DNA of 17,655 nucleotides from RGIG1934 sp964492545 (GTDB lineage: Bacteria > Bacillota > Clostridia > Lachnospirales > Lachnospiraceae). The notes beneath the pieces are model-generated. The model ran no database searches, had not been told where the DNA came from, and saw only the letters and a list, made by a program, of their open reading frames with translations. The stretch lies in assembly GCA_964492545.1 (NCBI GenBank), contig CAZBKO010000041.1, forward strand, positions 1-17,655, given 5' to 3'. The position numbers and the translations under genes are program-made. Every line of letters starts with the position of its first letter. Within the stretch, counting starts at the first letter, position 1. This document shows positions 7,523 to 16,093 of the stretch, piece by piece.

Positions 7523-7885
7523 ATGGGAAATAATAGAAAAACAGGTACTGAATATGAAATGGCTGCCAGTGAATATCTTGTGGCAAATGGCTATGAGATA
7601 ATTGAACGCAATTATAATTGTAAATATGGTGAAATTGATATAATTGCCAAGGATAAAAGAGATGGGTATTTATCATTTGTAGAAGTTAAATATCGTACCT
7701 CGCGTGCATTTGGGATGCCATATGAAGCAGTGAACGGTAAAAAACAGCAAAGAATTATCAAAAGTAGCAAAAGCTACATTTATGAGCATCATTTATCTCA
7801 GTATTCCAAGTACAGATATGATGTAGTATCAATACTTGGAAATGATATACAGCTAATAAAAAATGCATTTGGAGGTTTCTTTTGA
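7523..7885 (+). CDS. yraN: YraN family (UPF0102) nuclease-fold protein
   Basis: YraN proteins have a predicted restriction-endonuclease-like fold and no settled role; they are commonly found next to rnhB in many bacteria. The 120 aa product shows GTEYEMAASEYLVANGYEII, then the fold's catalytic-type residues in GEIDIIAKD and FVEVKYR (D...ExK). The start is uncertain: ATG 7523 has AGGGA at 7514-7518 with a short 4-nt spacing, and TTG 7508 would add five residues. ATG 7523 gives the family length. The TGA stop overlaps the TTG start of the next gene. Confidence 0.9.
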   Translation: MGNNRKTGTEYEMAASEYLVANGYEIIERNYNCKYGEIDIIAKDKRDGYLSFVEVKYRTSRAFGMPYEAVNGKKQQRIIKSSKSYIYEHHLSQYSKYRYDVVSILGNDIQLIKNAFGGFF

Positions 7886-8694
7886 AGGACGAAATAATTA
7901 AATTTGAAAAATTAAATAAATATACTTCCATAGAACACGGATTTTCCACTAGGTTAGGAGGTGTCAGCGAAGGTATATATTCATCAATGAACTTAGGATT
8001 AACTAGAGGAGATAGCATTGATAATGTACTAAACAATTTTCGGATAATTTCAAAGAAGCTAAATATGCCATTTGAGCACCTTGCTTTATCAGCTCAGACT
8101 CACACTACAAATATTCGAATAGTAGGAAAAGAGGATTGGGGAAAGGGAATTACAAGAGAAAAGGATTATGAAGATATTGATGGTCTTATGACAAATGTGC
8201 CGGAAACACCGCTTGTGACATTTTATGCAGACTGTATACCCCTTATATTTTTTGATCCTCAAAAAAATGTTATTGCTTCATCCCATTCAGGCTGGAGAGG
8301 TACTGTGTCAAGAATGGGAAAAGTAACTGTTGAAGCGATGACACATAATTATGGATGTAATCCTAAAGATATTATTGTATGTATAGGACCGGGGATATGT
8401 AAGAATTGCTATGAGGTAAGCGCAGATGTTGCAGATGCATTTAGACAAGAGTTCTCAAACCATTTTGAAAAAATTGTTTTTCCAAAAGAAAATGATAAAT
8501 ATCTTATAGACCTCAAAAAAGCTAATGAGTATATTCTTATGGAGGCAGGAATACTAAAAGAAAATATTGATAACGCCAGTCCATGTACCTGCTGCAATAG
8601 CGATTGGTTATTTTCTCATAGAGCATCAAATGGCAAAAGAGGCAATTTAGCAGCATTTATAATGCTTAAAGATTTAGATGGAGGATCACAGTGA
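7882..8694 (+). CDS. pgeF: Polyphenol oxidase/purine nucleoside phosphorylase family protein (YfiH/PgeF, LACC1-like)
   Basis: Members of this family (old name DUF152) have been reported to act as laccase-like oxidases, as purine nucleoside phosphorylase/adenosine deaminases (the mammalian LACC1 relative), and in E. coli to edit misincorporated L-Ser in peptidoglycan. The 270 aa product has GFSTRLGGVSEGIYSSMNLG, SAQTHTTNIR, VTFYADCIPLIFFDP and ASSHSGWRGTVSRMG, giving the conserved His-Cys-His zinc/active-site set, then GPGICKNCYEV. The start is TTG 7882, with GGAGG (7871-7875) 6 nt upstream; it overlaps the yraN stop. Its own stop overlaps the GTG start of the next gene, so coupling on both sides is likely. 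Which reaction it performs here cannot be told from sequence. Confidence 0.93.
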   Translation: MKDEIIKFEKLNKYTSIEHGFSTRLGGVSEGIYSSMNLGLTRGDSIDNVLNNFRIISKKLNMPFEHLALSAQTHTTNIRIVGKEDWGKGITREKDYEDIDGLMTNVPETPLVTFYADCIPLIFFDPQKNVIASSHSGWRGTVSRMGKVTVEAMTHNYGCNPKDIIVCIGPGICKNCYEVSADVADAFRQEFSNHFEKIVFPKENDKYLIDLKKANEYILMEAGILKENIDNASPCTCCNSDWLFSHRASNGKRGNLAAFIMLKDLDGGSQ

Positions 8695-10079
8695 AAAAAG
8701 GACATGTAATAACAGAAGTGCTGGAAAATTCCATAGCGCAGGAGCTTTCGATTGTTCCTGGTGACACACTTTTAATGATAAATGACAACGAAATAGAAGA
8801 TATATTTGATTATCAGTATCTTATGGAAGATGAATATGTTGAGATACTAATCCGCAAGGAGCATGGTGAAGAGTGGCTTTTAGAGGTTGATAAGGAAATA
8901 GATGAAGACCTTGGAGTAAAGTTTGAAAATGGATTGATGAGTGAATATAAAAGCTGCAGAAATAAATGTATGTTTTGTTTTATTGATCAGATGCCAAAAG
9001 GAATGAGAGACACTCTTTATTTTAAAGATGATGATTCAAGACTCTCATTTTTACAGGGAAATTATATTACACTTACCAATATGAGTGACAAGGATATTGA
9101 TAGAATTATCAGATATAATTTAGGACCTATAAACATATCAGTTCACACAACAAATCCTGAACTTAGATGTAAAATGTTAAACAATAGATTTGCAGGGGAT
9201 GCTCTTTTGAAAATTAACAAATTATACGAAGCCGGTATCGAATTAAATGGACAGATTGTCCTTTGCAAGGGAGTTAACGATAAGGCAGAGCTAAGGCGTT
9301 CAATTGAAGATTTACAAAAATATCTTCCATTTATGAGGAGCGTATCAGTTGTGCCGGCAGGACTTACCAAGTATAGAGAGGGGCTTTATCCATTGGAGCT
9401 TTTTAACAGAGAAGATGCCTGTGAAGTAATTGACCTGATTGAATCATATCAGCAAAAATGCTATGATGAATATGGTCTTCATTTTATTCAGGCAAGCGAT
9501 GAATGGTATATTCTTGCAGGAAGAGAATTTCCTGAGGAAGACAGATATGATGGATATATTCAGCTAGAGAATGGTGTTGGTATGATGAGACTGTTGTCTG
9601 ATGAGTTTGATGAAGCACTTAGCAGTATGATTGAATCAGATAAATATAACACCATAAAAGAAATAAATAGAACAGTTTCCATGGCTACAGGTGCTTTAGC
9701 TTATCCATTAATTAGAAAGATGGCGGACAATATAAGCGAACATTTTCCAAATGTTAAGGTAAATGTATATAAGATAATTAATAACTTTTTTGGCGAGAGT
9801 ATAACAGTTTCAGGATTAATCACCGGAACTGATTTAAAGGCACAGTTAACAGGTGTGGATTTGGGTGAAACTTTACTGCTTCCCATAAATATGTTAAGAA
9901 GTGGCGAAGAAGTATTCTTAGATGATGTAACACGCCAGGAACTTGAAAAGACTTTACAAGTTTCTATAAATATTGTAGAATCAAGCGGAAAAGATTTTTT
10001 AGATGCTGTTATTAACAGCGATTATCTAAGTAATCGTGACAATGGTAATTTCGTATACGTTAAAGCATACGAGTCATAA
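8691..10079 (+). CDS. PDZ and radical SAM DUF512-family protein
   Basis: This 462 aa protein starts with a PDZ-like domain (HVITEVLENSIAQELSIVPG, then DTLLMINDNEIEDIFDYQY). A cysteine cluster follows, C89-x3-C93-x2-C96 in KSCRNKCMFCFIDQMPKGMR, which should hold a 4Fe-4S cluster of the radical SAM type. Then come the typical DUF512 sequences LYFKDDDSRLSFLQGNYITL and INISVHTTNPELRCKML. The C-terminal half is the DUF512 domain proper (AGLTKYREGLYPLELF, and ITVSGLITGTDLK). Substrate and reaction are unknown. The start is GTG 8691 (GGAGG at 8680-8684), overlapping the pgeF stop by 4 nt. It lies directly before der, a common Firmicutes arrangement. Confidence 0.92.
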   Translation: MKKGHVITEVLENSIAQELSIVPGDTLLMINDNEIEDIFDYQYLMEDEYVEILIRKEHGEEWLLEVDKEIDEDLGVKFENGLMSEYKSCRNKCMFCFIDQMPKGMRDTLYFKDDDSRLSFLQGNYITLTNMSDKDIDRIIRYNLGPINISVHTTNPELRCKMLNNRFAGDALLKINKLYEAGIELNGQIVLCKGVNDKAELRRSIEDLQKYLPFMRSVSVVPAGLTKYREGLYPLELFNREDACEVIDLIESYQQKCYDEYGLHFIQASDEWYILAGREFPEEDRYDGYIQLENGVGMMRLLSDEFDEALSSMIESDKYNTIKEINRTVSMATGALAYPLIRKMADNISEHFPNVKVNVYKIINNFFGESITVSGLITGTDLKAQLTGVDLGETLLLPINMLRSGEEVFLDDVTRQELEKTLQVSINIVESSGKDFLDAVINSDYLSNRDNGNFVYVKAYES

Positions 10080-10097
10080 TAGAATGGAGAAACATAA

Positions 10098-11423
10098 ATG
10101 AGTAAACCGATAGTTGCCATAGTAGGCAGACCTAATGTTGGAAAGTCAACATTATTTAATGCTCTTGCAGGAGACAATATTTCTATAGTAAAAGACACCC
10201 CGGGTGTAACAAGAGACAGAATTTATGCTGATGTTACATGGCTGAATACAGTATTTACACTTATTGACACCGGAGGTATAGAGCCTGACAGCAATGATAT
10301 TATTTTATCACAGATGAGAGAGCAGGCAGAGATAGCGATTAACACAGCTGATGTAATTATTTTTATTACAGATGTTAAGCAGGGATTAGTTGATTCTGAC
10401 GCAAAGGTTGCAGATATGCTTAGAAGAAGCAAGAAACCTGTTGTCCTTGTTGTAAATAAAGTAGATAATTTTGATAAGATGATGCCGGATGTGTACGAGT
10501 TTTATAACCTTGGTATAGGTGATCCACATCCAATCAGTGCAGCTTCAAGACTTGGAATTGGAGATATGCTTGAAGAGGTTGCCGGAAGCTTTCCATCTGC
10601 TGACGAGGATGAAGAAGAGGATGACAGACCTAGAGTAGCCATAGTTGGTAAACCTAATGTAGGTAAATCTTCAATAATTAATAAGCTTCTTGGAGAGAAC
10701 AGAGTAATTGTTTCTAACATAGCCGGAACTACAAGAGATGCTGTAGATACAGAGATAGTTAGAAATGGAAAAGAATATATTTTTATTGATACAGCAGGCC
10801 TTAGAAGAAAGTCACGTATTAAGGAAGAGCTGGAAAGGTATAGCATTATAAGAACTGTTACAGCAGTTGAACGTGCTGATGTTGTTGTAATTGTCATTGA
10901 TGCAGAGGAAGGCGTTACTGAGCAGGATGCCAAGATAGCCGGAATTGCCCATGAAAGAGGCAAGGGTGTAATAATTGCAGTCAACAAATGGGATGCAATT
11001 GAGAAAAATGACAAGACTATCTATGAACATACTAACAAAATAAGAGAAGTGTTATCATATATGCCATATGCGGAAATTATGTTTATTTCAGCACTCACAG
11101 GACAGAGACTTAACAAGCTGTTTGATATGATAGACTGCATAATCGAGAATCAGACTATGAGAATTCAGACTGGAGTTCTCAATGAAATTATGGCAGAGGC
11201 AACAATGATGCAGCAGCCACCTTCTGATAAAGGAAAGAGACTTAAACTGTACTATATTACTCAGGTTGCAATTAAGCCGCCTACGTTTGTTATTTTCGTA
11301 AATGACAAAGAATTAATGCATTTTTCTTATACCAGATATATTGAAAATAAGGTAAGAGAAGCCTTTGGATTTAGAGGAACACCTCTTAAATTCATTATAA
11401 GAGAACGTAAAGATAAAGAATAA
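10098..11423 (+). CDS. der: Double-GTPase ribosome assembly factor Der (EngA)
   Basis: Der has two GTPase domains in tandem followed by a KH-like domain and is required for 50S subunit assembly. The 441 aa product shows G1 GRPNVGKST (residues 10-18), G3 DTGG and G4 NKVD in the first domain; an acidic linker (SADEDEEEDDRPR); then GKPNVGKSS, DTAGLRRKS and NKWD in the second. The C-terminal KH-like domain ends RGTPLKFIIRERK. This is the expected length and domain order. The ribosome binding site is AATGGAGA at 10082-10089. plsY follows after 19 nt with its own CGGAGG site. Confidence 0.97.
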   Translation: MSKPIVAIVGRPNVGKSTLFNALAGDNISIVKDTPGVTRDRIYADVTWLNTVFTLIDTGGIEPDSNDIILSQMREQAEIAINTADVIIFITDVKQGLVDSDAKVADMLRRSKKPVVLVVNKVDNFDKMMPDVYEFYNLGIGDPHPISAASRLGIGDMLEEVAGSFPSADEDEEEDDRPRVAIVGKPNVGKSSIINKLLGENRVIVSNIAGTTRDAVDTEIVRNGKEYIFIDTAGLRRKSRIKEELERYSIIRTVTAVERADVVVIVIDAEEGVTEQDAKIAGIAHERGKGVIIAVNKWDAIEKNDKTIYEHTNKIREVLSYMPYAEIMFISALTGQRLNKLFDMIDCIIENQTMRIQTGVLNEIMAEATMMQQPPSDKGKRLKLYYITQVAIKPPTFVIFVNDKELMHFSYTRYIENKVREAFGFRGTPLKFIIRERKDKE

Positions 11424-11442
11424 TTTTGAACGGAGGATTATC

Positions 11443-12099
11443 ATGATATTGCAGAGAGTTATTTGTCTGATAATCGGGTATATTTTTGGATTATTTCAGA
11501 CTGGTTATATTTATGGAAGATTAAATCATATTGATATTCGTGATTATGGAAGTGGTAACGCTGGAACTACAAATGCTATGCGTGTGCTTGGAAAAAAGGC
11601 TGGAATAATTACTTACCTTGGAGATTCTCTAAAGTCAGTATTTGCGGCTGTAGTAGTTTATTTGTTGTTTTCAAAGTCATGTGAAGATATTTTATTTGTC
11701 TTGCTTTTATATACGGGCTTTGGTGTTATGCTTGGCCATAGTTTCCCATTCTATATGGGATTCAAAGGTGGAAAGGGCATTGCTGCAGCATCAGGTGCAA
11801 TAGTTGGATTGATGGATTGGAAATTAATACTATGTGCATTTCTTACATTCACATTGGTAACATTATTTTCAAAATATGTATCATTAGGGTCATTATGTAT
11901 GATGGCGGGTTTTGTGGTAGAAGTTATTATTTTTGATTTAACAAATATAATTGAAATAGCCCCATCTGAAAGAATTGAGGCATATGTTTTGGCATTTTTA
12001 ATGGCAGCACTTGCATTTTTCAAGCATAGAGGTAATATTGTAAGATTAATAAATGGAAATGAAAGAAAAATCGGAGAAAAGAGGGTTAATAATGGCTAA
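11443..12099 (+). CDS. plsY: Acyl-phosphate:glycerol-3-phosphate acyltransferase PlsY
   Basis: PlsY is an integral membrane enzyme that transfers a fatty acid from acyl phosphate to glycerol-3-phosphate, giving lysophosphatidic acid. The 218 aa product has about five hydrophobic segments and the conserved loops GSGNAGTTNAMRVLG (residues 37-50) and GHSFPFYMGFKGGKGIAAA (98-116), with the third motif SLGSLCMM. It is slightly longer than the usual ~200 residues, mainly through a polar C-terminal tail. The stop overlaps the start of gpsA by 8 nt, which ties together supply (GpsA) and use (PlsY) of glycerol-3-phosphate. Confidence 0.96.
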   Translation: MILQRVICLIIGYIFGLFQTGYIYGRLNHIDIRDYGSGNAGTTNAMRVLGKKAGIITYLGDSLKSVFAAVVVYLLFSKSCEDILFVLLLYTGFGVMLGHSFPFYMGFKGGKGIAAASGAIVGLMDWKLILCAFLTFTLVTLFSKYVSLGSLCMMAGFVVEVIIFDLTNIIEIAPSERIEAYVLAFLMAALAFFKHRGNIVRLINGNERKIGEKRVNNG

Positions 12100-13102
12100 T
12101 GTAACAATACTTGGCTGTGGAGGCTGGGGTCTGGCAATTTCTATATTGCTCAATAATAATGGACATAATGTAACTTTGTGGTCGGCGGTTGAATCAGAAA
12201 TACATATGCTTACAGATACCAGAGAGAACACAAGAAGTCTTCCAGGGATAAAAATACCTGAAAATATAGAAGTTACATCGGATTTAGACTATGCTGTAAA
12301 AGACAAGGACATTCTTGTTATGGCAGTTGCATCTTCTTATGTAAGAAGTACTTCAGCGAAATTAAAGGGACTTGTTAAGGATGGACAAATCATAGTAGAT
12401 GTGGCTAAAGGAATTGAAGAAGGAACATTATTTACCATGACAGAAATAATGGAAGATGAAATTCCAGGTGTCAATGCAGTTGTATTATCAGGTCCAAGTC
12501 ACGCAGAGGAAGTGGGAAGAGGGATACCTACGACATGCGTTGTTGCAGCAAAGACAAGAGAGACAGCAGAATATGTACAGAATATATTTATGAGTGACTG
12601 CTTCAGAGTATATACAAATCCCGACGTTTTAGGGGTTGAACTTGGTGGTTCACTTAAGAATGTTATAGCTCTTGCAGCAGGTATAGCAGATGGTTTGGGA
12701 TATGGTGATAATACAAAAGCTGCTCTGATTACCAGAGGTATTCATGAAATTGGACGTCTTGGTATTGCCATGGGAGGAAATGTTGCAACCTTTAGTGGTC
12801 TGACAGGTATTGGTGATTTGATAGTTACATGTGCAAGCATGCACAGCCGAAATAGAAGAGCAGGTATTCTCATAGGTAAGGGTGCTACACTTGATGAAGC
12901 TATGAAGGAAGTCAATATGGTAGTTGAGGGTGTGTATTCAGCGAAGGCAGCACTTGAGCTTGGAGAAAAATATAATGTATCTCTGCCAATTATTGAAAAG
13001 GTCAATGAGGTATTATTTGATAATCTACCTGCAAAGGATGCAGTTAAGGATTTAATGTTGAGAGATAAAGCCAGCGAAAATATCAACCAGGAATGGAGAT
13101 AG
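12092..13102 (+). CDS. gpsA: NAD(P)-dependent glycerol-3-phosphate dehydrogenase
   Basis: GpsA reduces dihydroxyacetone phosphate to sn-glycerol-3-phosphate for phospholipid synthesis. From ATG 12092 the product is 336 aa, the usual length. The N-terminal Rossmann motif is ILGCGGWGLAISILL. Substrate-domain motifs are LSGPSHAEEVGRGIPT and LGGSLKNVIALAAGIADGLG with catalytic lysine K189, then NTKAALITRGIHEIGRL and FSGLTGIGDLIVTC. An upstream TTG/ATG extension to 12053 lies inside plsY and is rejected, since GAGGG (12081-12085) is well placed for ATG 12092. No terminator is evident after the gene. Confidence 0.97.
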   Translation: MANVTILGCGGWGLAISILLNNNGHNVTLWSAVESEIHMLTDTRENTRSLPGIKIPENIEVTSDLDYAVKDKDILVMAVASSYVRSTSAKLKGLVKDGQIIVDVAKGIEEGTLFTMTEIMEDEIPGVNAVVLSGPSHAEEVGRGIPTTCVVAAKTRETAEYVQNIFMSDCFRVYTNPDVLGVELGGSLKNVIALAAGIADGLGYGDNTKAALITRGIHEIGRLGIAMGGNVATFSGLTGIGDLIVTCASMHSRNRRAGILIGKGATLDEAMKEVNMVVEGVYSAKAALELGEKYNVSLPIIEKVNEVLFDNLPAKDAVKDLMLRDKASENINQEWR

Positions 13103-13116
13103 TTTTGATGGAAAAT

Positions 13117-13124
13117 CATACATT
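13117..13124 (+). promoter_or_regulatory. Sigma-E-like -10 element upstream of the LuxR/MalT-type regulator
   Basis: CATACATT fits the sigma-E -10 consensus (CATACAnT). The region about 13-14 nt upstream (AGATAGT, 13097-13103) matches the -35 poorly, so this is a weak candidate. It lies 56 nt before the regulator's start codon. Confidence 0.25.
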
Positions 13125-13179
13125 GTAAATACGAGATATTCTGAGGTGTACAAGAAAATTAATAAGGTTGGAGGAGACT

Positions 13180-15654
13180 ATGGCAGTAATAAGAAGGTAT
13201 AATCCAAACAATATGTTTTTCTCAGACAGATTGATGGATAAGTTGTCAAGTATATATACGAATTCACTGACAGTTGTGGAGGCACCAACTGGCTTTGGGA
13301 AAACAACAGCAGTCAGACATTTAATAGAGGAATGTACTGACCCTGTTGTGTGGTTTAATATTGATAATGATGATAAAACTAAGTTTTTCAGCGACTTTTA
13401 TGCAAGAATCAAAAGCATTGATGAGGATGGATACAGTAAGCTAAGTGCTTTAGGCTATCCGGTGGATGAGGATGCATGTGTAAAAATTGCTAATATTCTA
13501 ATAAATCTAAAGGTTCATGAAAATACTATCTTTATTTTCGATAATTATCATCTTGTAAGTGATGAAAAGCTTGCGAGAATCTTACTCGATGTAACTTCAA
13601 ATGATGACAATAATTTCAGATTTGTACTGCTAACACAGGTTGTCAGAACAAATATGCTTTTTGATATAGTACTAAAGAATAAGGTGAATTACATAGATCA
13701 GTCTTACTTTGCATTTACAAAGGATGAAATAATCATGTACTGCAGAAATTGTGGAGTTAAGCTTGAGCAGGATGAAGCAGATTTTCTCTACAAATATACT
13801 GAGGGATGGATAAGTGCCGTTTATCTTCAGCTTGTTCATTATATCAGCAAAGGTCATTTTGATATTAACGCAAGTATTGATAAATTAGTTGCAACAGCCA
13901 TATGGGATAAATTAAATATAGCATCTCAAGATTTTTTGACAAGTATGGGTATTTTTGAAAGCTTTTCCTTTAGACAGGCCGTAAATATTGCAAATGGAAG
14001 TTTATCGGATGAAAAAATCAAGAATATTCTTGAGTCAACATCTCTGATTAGCTATGATGACAGAGAAAGAAAGTATTACATACATTCATTACTTAAATAT
14101 TTTCTTTCACGTGAGTTTGTTAAGCTGGAAACAGTATTTAAGAACAAAATTTACCAAAGAGCAGGAAAGTGGTATGCGGATAATCTTGAATATCTCCAGG
14201 CAATAAAGTATTACTATGAATACAGGGATTATGAGGCAATATTTAGTCTTAAGCATGATGCAGATGTGTTAATTTCCAATGCTACAGCTGAGAATAAAGA
14301 AATGTTTATGAATATCCTTCTTAGAACTCCATTTGAAGTAAAAGAAAAAAATCCACGTTCAGCGGTTGTTTATTTGTTCGTATTATTTGTCTACCATGAT
14401 AGAGATTATCTTCAGGTTGAAAGCAATGTTGTGATGGAAATAATTAAGAAGAGCACCATATTAAACGAAAGACAAAAGAATATTTTATATGGTGAAATAT
14501 ATTTTTGTCAGTCCATGTGTGAATATAATGATATTAGGAAAATGAAGGATTTACTTATAAAATCATATGAATATTTAAAGTGTCCGTCAACTATTATCGG
14601 TGAGTATAACTCGTGGACAATGGGTTCACCTTCAGTCTTTTACAGCTATCATCGCGATAGCGGTATGGCAATTGATGAATTAAATATGTTAGAAAGCTAT
14701 ATGCCATTTTACTATAAGGTTACGGACGGTCATGGTAAAGGTGGCGAGGCTGTTATGAAAGCAGAAATTCTTTTCCTTAGGGGAGAATTAGAAAGTTCTG
14801 AAGTGCTTTGTCAAAAAGCTATTTATATGTCTGAAACAAGAAAGCAAACAGGCATATATCTCTCAGCAATGTTTTTGCTGGCCCGAATTGCCATATTTAG
14901 AGGCGAATACGATACAATGACTGATATAATGTCAGCTATGAGTGAAAAGATTAAGAATGTAAATGATTCCCTTACAACTATAGTTGTTGATATATCACAG
15001 GGCTTTTTATATTCGTTAATAGAAAATGAAGATATGATACCGGGATGGCTTGAATCGGATTTGACGATTGAAGAAAAATGCTCTATCTTGAATCTTGGAT
15101 TTGCAAATATTATCTATGGCAAGTATCTGATAATAAATCAAAAATATAGTAAGCTTCTTGGAATAAGCGGACAATTTTTAGGAGTTGCAAATATATACAA
15201 TAATGTAATGTATAAAATATATACATATATTTATATAAGCATAGCGAATTTTCAAATGAACAATATATTAAAGGCTAAGAAGTTTATGGATGAAGCATTA
15301 AAGCTAGCAATACCAGACGGGATTTTTGTCCCATTTGTAGAGAATTATAAGTACATAAGCAGCATATTAGCAGATATTGAAAATGAGTATCAGTATTTTA
15401 TTAATAAGATAAAAGAATCTGAAAAAATGCAGTATAATCTAAATAAAGTATCAAAGATGGCATTGAAAAACAGTCTTAATTTTGGATTGACCGCCAGAGA
15501 ATTTACAGTTGCTAAATTAGCGGCAAACCGTTTATCCAATAAAGAGATAGCGGATCAGCTCTTTATAGCGGAGAGCACTGTGAAGAGTAATATGAAAATA
15601 ATATTTAACAAGCTGTCTATAAATTCGAGAAATGAATTATCCAAATTCTTTTGA
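13180..15654 (+). CDS. MalT-like LuxR-family ATP-binding transcriptional regulator
   Basis: This 824 aa protein has the layout of MalT/large-ATP-binding LuxR regulators. The N-terminal NTPase has Walker A APTGFGKTT (residues 35-43) and a Walker B-like TIFIFDNYHLV (about 113-123). Next comes a winged-helix-like region (IHSLLKYFLSREF), then a long helical repeat region resembling TPR-type sensors. A C-terminal LuxR helix-turn-helix (about residues 765-824) contains LTAREFTVAKLAANRLSNKE and IAESTVKSNMKIIFNKL. Such proteins bind an inducer and activate target promoters. No ligand or target can be read from sequence. ATG 13180 has GGAGGAG (13170-13176); TTG 13168 is rejected. It sits alone between gpsA and a terminator. 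Confidence 0.92.
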   Translation: MAVIRRYNPNNMFFSDRLMDKLSSIYTNSLTVVEAPTGFGKTTAVRHLIEECTDPVVWFNIDNDDKTKFFSDFYARIKSIDEDGYSKLSALGYPVDEDACVKIANILINLKVHENTIFIFDNYHLVSDEKLARILLDVTSNDDNNFRFVLLTQVVRTNMLFDIVLKNKVNYIDQSYFAFTKDEIIMYCRNCGVKLEQDEADFLYKYTEGWISAVYLQLVHYISKGHFDINASIDKLVATAIWDKLNIASQDFLTSMGIFESFSFRQAVNIANGSLSDEKIKNILESTSLISYDDRERKYYIHSLLKYFLSREFVKLETVFKNKIYQRAGKWYADNLEYLQAIKYYYEYRDYEAIFSLKHDADVLISNATAENKEMFMNILLRTPFEVKEKNPRSAVVYLFVLFVYHDRDYLQVESNVVMEIIKKSTILNERQKNILYGEIYFCQSMCEYNDIRKMKDLLIKSYEYLKCPSTIIGEYNSWTMGSPSVFYSYHRDSGMAIDELNMLESYMPFYYKVTDGHGKGGEAVMKAEILFLRGELESSEVLCQKAIYMSETRKQTGIYLSAMFLLARIAIFRGEYDTMTDIMSAMSEKIKNVNDSLTTIVVDISQGFLYSLIENEDMIPGWLESDLTIEEKCSILNLGFANIIYGKYLIINQKYSKLLGISGQFLGVANIYNNVMYKIYTYIYISIANFQMNNILKAKKFMDEALKLAIPDGIFVPFVENYKYISSILADIENEYQYFINKIKESEKMQYNLNKVSKMALKNSLNFGLTAREFTVAKLAANRLSNKEIADQLFIAESTVKSNMKIIFNKLSINSRNELSKFF

Positions 15655-15659
15655 TGAAC

Positions 15660-15684
15660 AAAACCCCCCATTAAGGGGGGTTTT
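15660..15684 (+). terminator. Rho-independent terminator after the LuxR/MalT-type regulator
   Basis: AAAACCCCCC (15660-15669) pairs perfectly with GGGGGGTTTT (15675-15684) around the loop ATTAA. It starts 6 nt after the regulator's stop. The T tract is only four bases but the stem is very GC-rich. Confidence 0.88.
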
Positions 15685-15702
15685 AAAATTTGATAATTGG
15701 GG

Positions 15703-15737
15703 TATAATTACTCCGTAATGGGTAAAAACTATATAAT
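15703..15737 (+). promoter_or_regulatory. Possible -10 elements upstream of the DUF2442-like gene
   Basis: Two perfect TATAAT hexamers occur at 15703-15708 and 15732-15737 in the 79 nt between the terminator and the gene. Neither has a good -35 box at 16-18 nt, so which one is used, if any, is unclear. Because a strong terminator precedes it, the gene must have a promoter in this interval or depend on read-through. Confidence 0.35.
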
Positions 15738-15763
15738 AATCTAGGTAAAGGAGGTATTACAAG

Positions 15764-16033
15764 ATGGCAAGAATAAGTTATGTTGAGCCGAAACCAGCAC
15801 ACAGATTACTAGTAGAACTTGATACTGGAATGGTAATGTACATTAACATGACAGAGAAGATCGAAACTTGCAGATTTCTTGACTTGAAGAATGATGATGT
15901 GTTCAATGGTGTTACTACTGATGGTAATGCAATATACTGGAATGATGGATTTATTAGTATGACACTCAATGAATTATATCAGCTAAATAGAATTGACCGA
16001 CCACAGACATCGAACTTAACGCAGGCAATTTAG
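15764..16033 (+). CDS. Small DUF2442-like protein
   Basis: The 89 aa product resembles DUF2442 proteins: an N-terminal strand HRLLVELDTGMVMYINMTEK, the middle FLDLKNDDVFNGVTTDGNAI and the ending IYWNDGFISMTLNELYQL, parallel to the usual pattern of L-x-V-x-F-x-x-G, F-x-x-L-x-D and I-x-W-x-x-G. DUF2442 has no established biochemical role and is often found beside DUF4160 proteins; no such partner is seen here. The ribosome binding site AAAGGAGGT (15747-15755) is a near-perfect match to the 16S 3' end, 8 nt before the ATG, so strong translation is expected. It is flanked by a terminator upstream and the spoIVA hairpin downstream, so it is probably a single-gene unit. Confidence 0.75.
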   Translation: MARISYVEPKPAHRLLVELDTGMVMYINMTEKIETCRFLDLKNDDVFNGVTTDGNAIYWNDGFISMTLNELYQLNRIDRPQTSNLTQAI

Positions 16034-16036
16034 AAT

Positions 16037-16065
16037 ACATAATATTAATCCCTCTGGAATATAAT
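16037..16065 (+). promoter_or_regulatory. Candidate sigma-E promoter of spoIVA
   Basis: ACATAAT (16037-16043) matches 6 of 7 of the sigma-E -35 consensus, and AATATAAT (16058-16065) matches 6 of 8 of the -10 (CATACAnT), with a 14-nt spacer. Start of transcription would be near 16072. spoIVA is a known sigma-E gene in B. subtilis. The -10 also contains TATAAT, so sigma-A use cannot be ruled out, though no TTGACA-like -35 is present. Confidence 0.55.
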
Positions 16066-16093
16066 TTAGAAGTATATTTCAGGGGGAATTTTT
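16049..16093 (+). terminator. Hairpin with T-run overlapping the spoIVA promoter and ribosome binding site
   Basis: A 15-bp continuous stem (two G-T wobbles) joins 16049-16063 and 16073-16087 around a 9-nt loop (16064-16072). AATTTTT follows (16087-16093), so it resembles an intrinsic terminator for the DUF2442-like gene. The left arm contains most of the sigma-E-like -10, and the right arm holds the AGGGGG ribosome binding site of spoIVA (16081-16086), which pairing would hide. A transcript starting near 16072 would lack the left arm. Confidence 0.7.

Noticed and set aside
10502..11014. A 170-codon minus-strand open frame opposite der
   Set aside because: It mirrors the acidic linker and second GTPase domain of der (a long serine run opposite the Glu/Asp codons). 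No ribosome binding site or homology seen.
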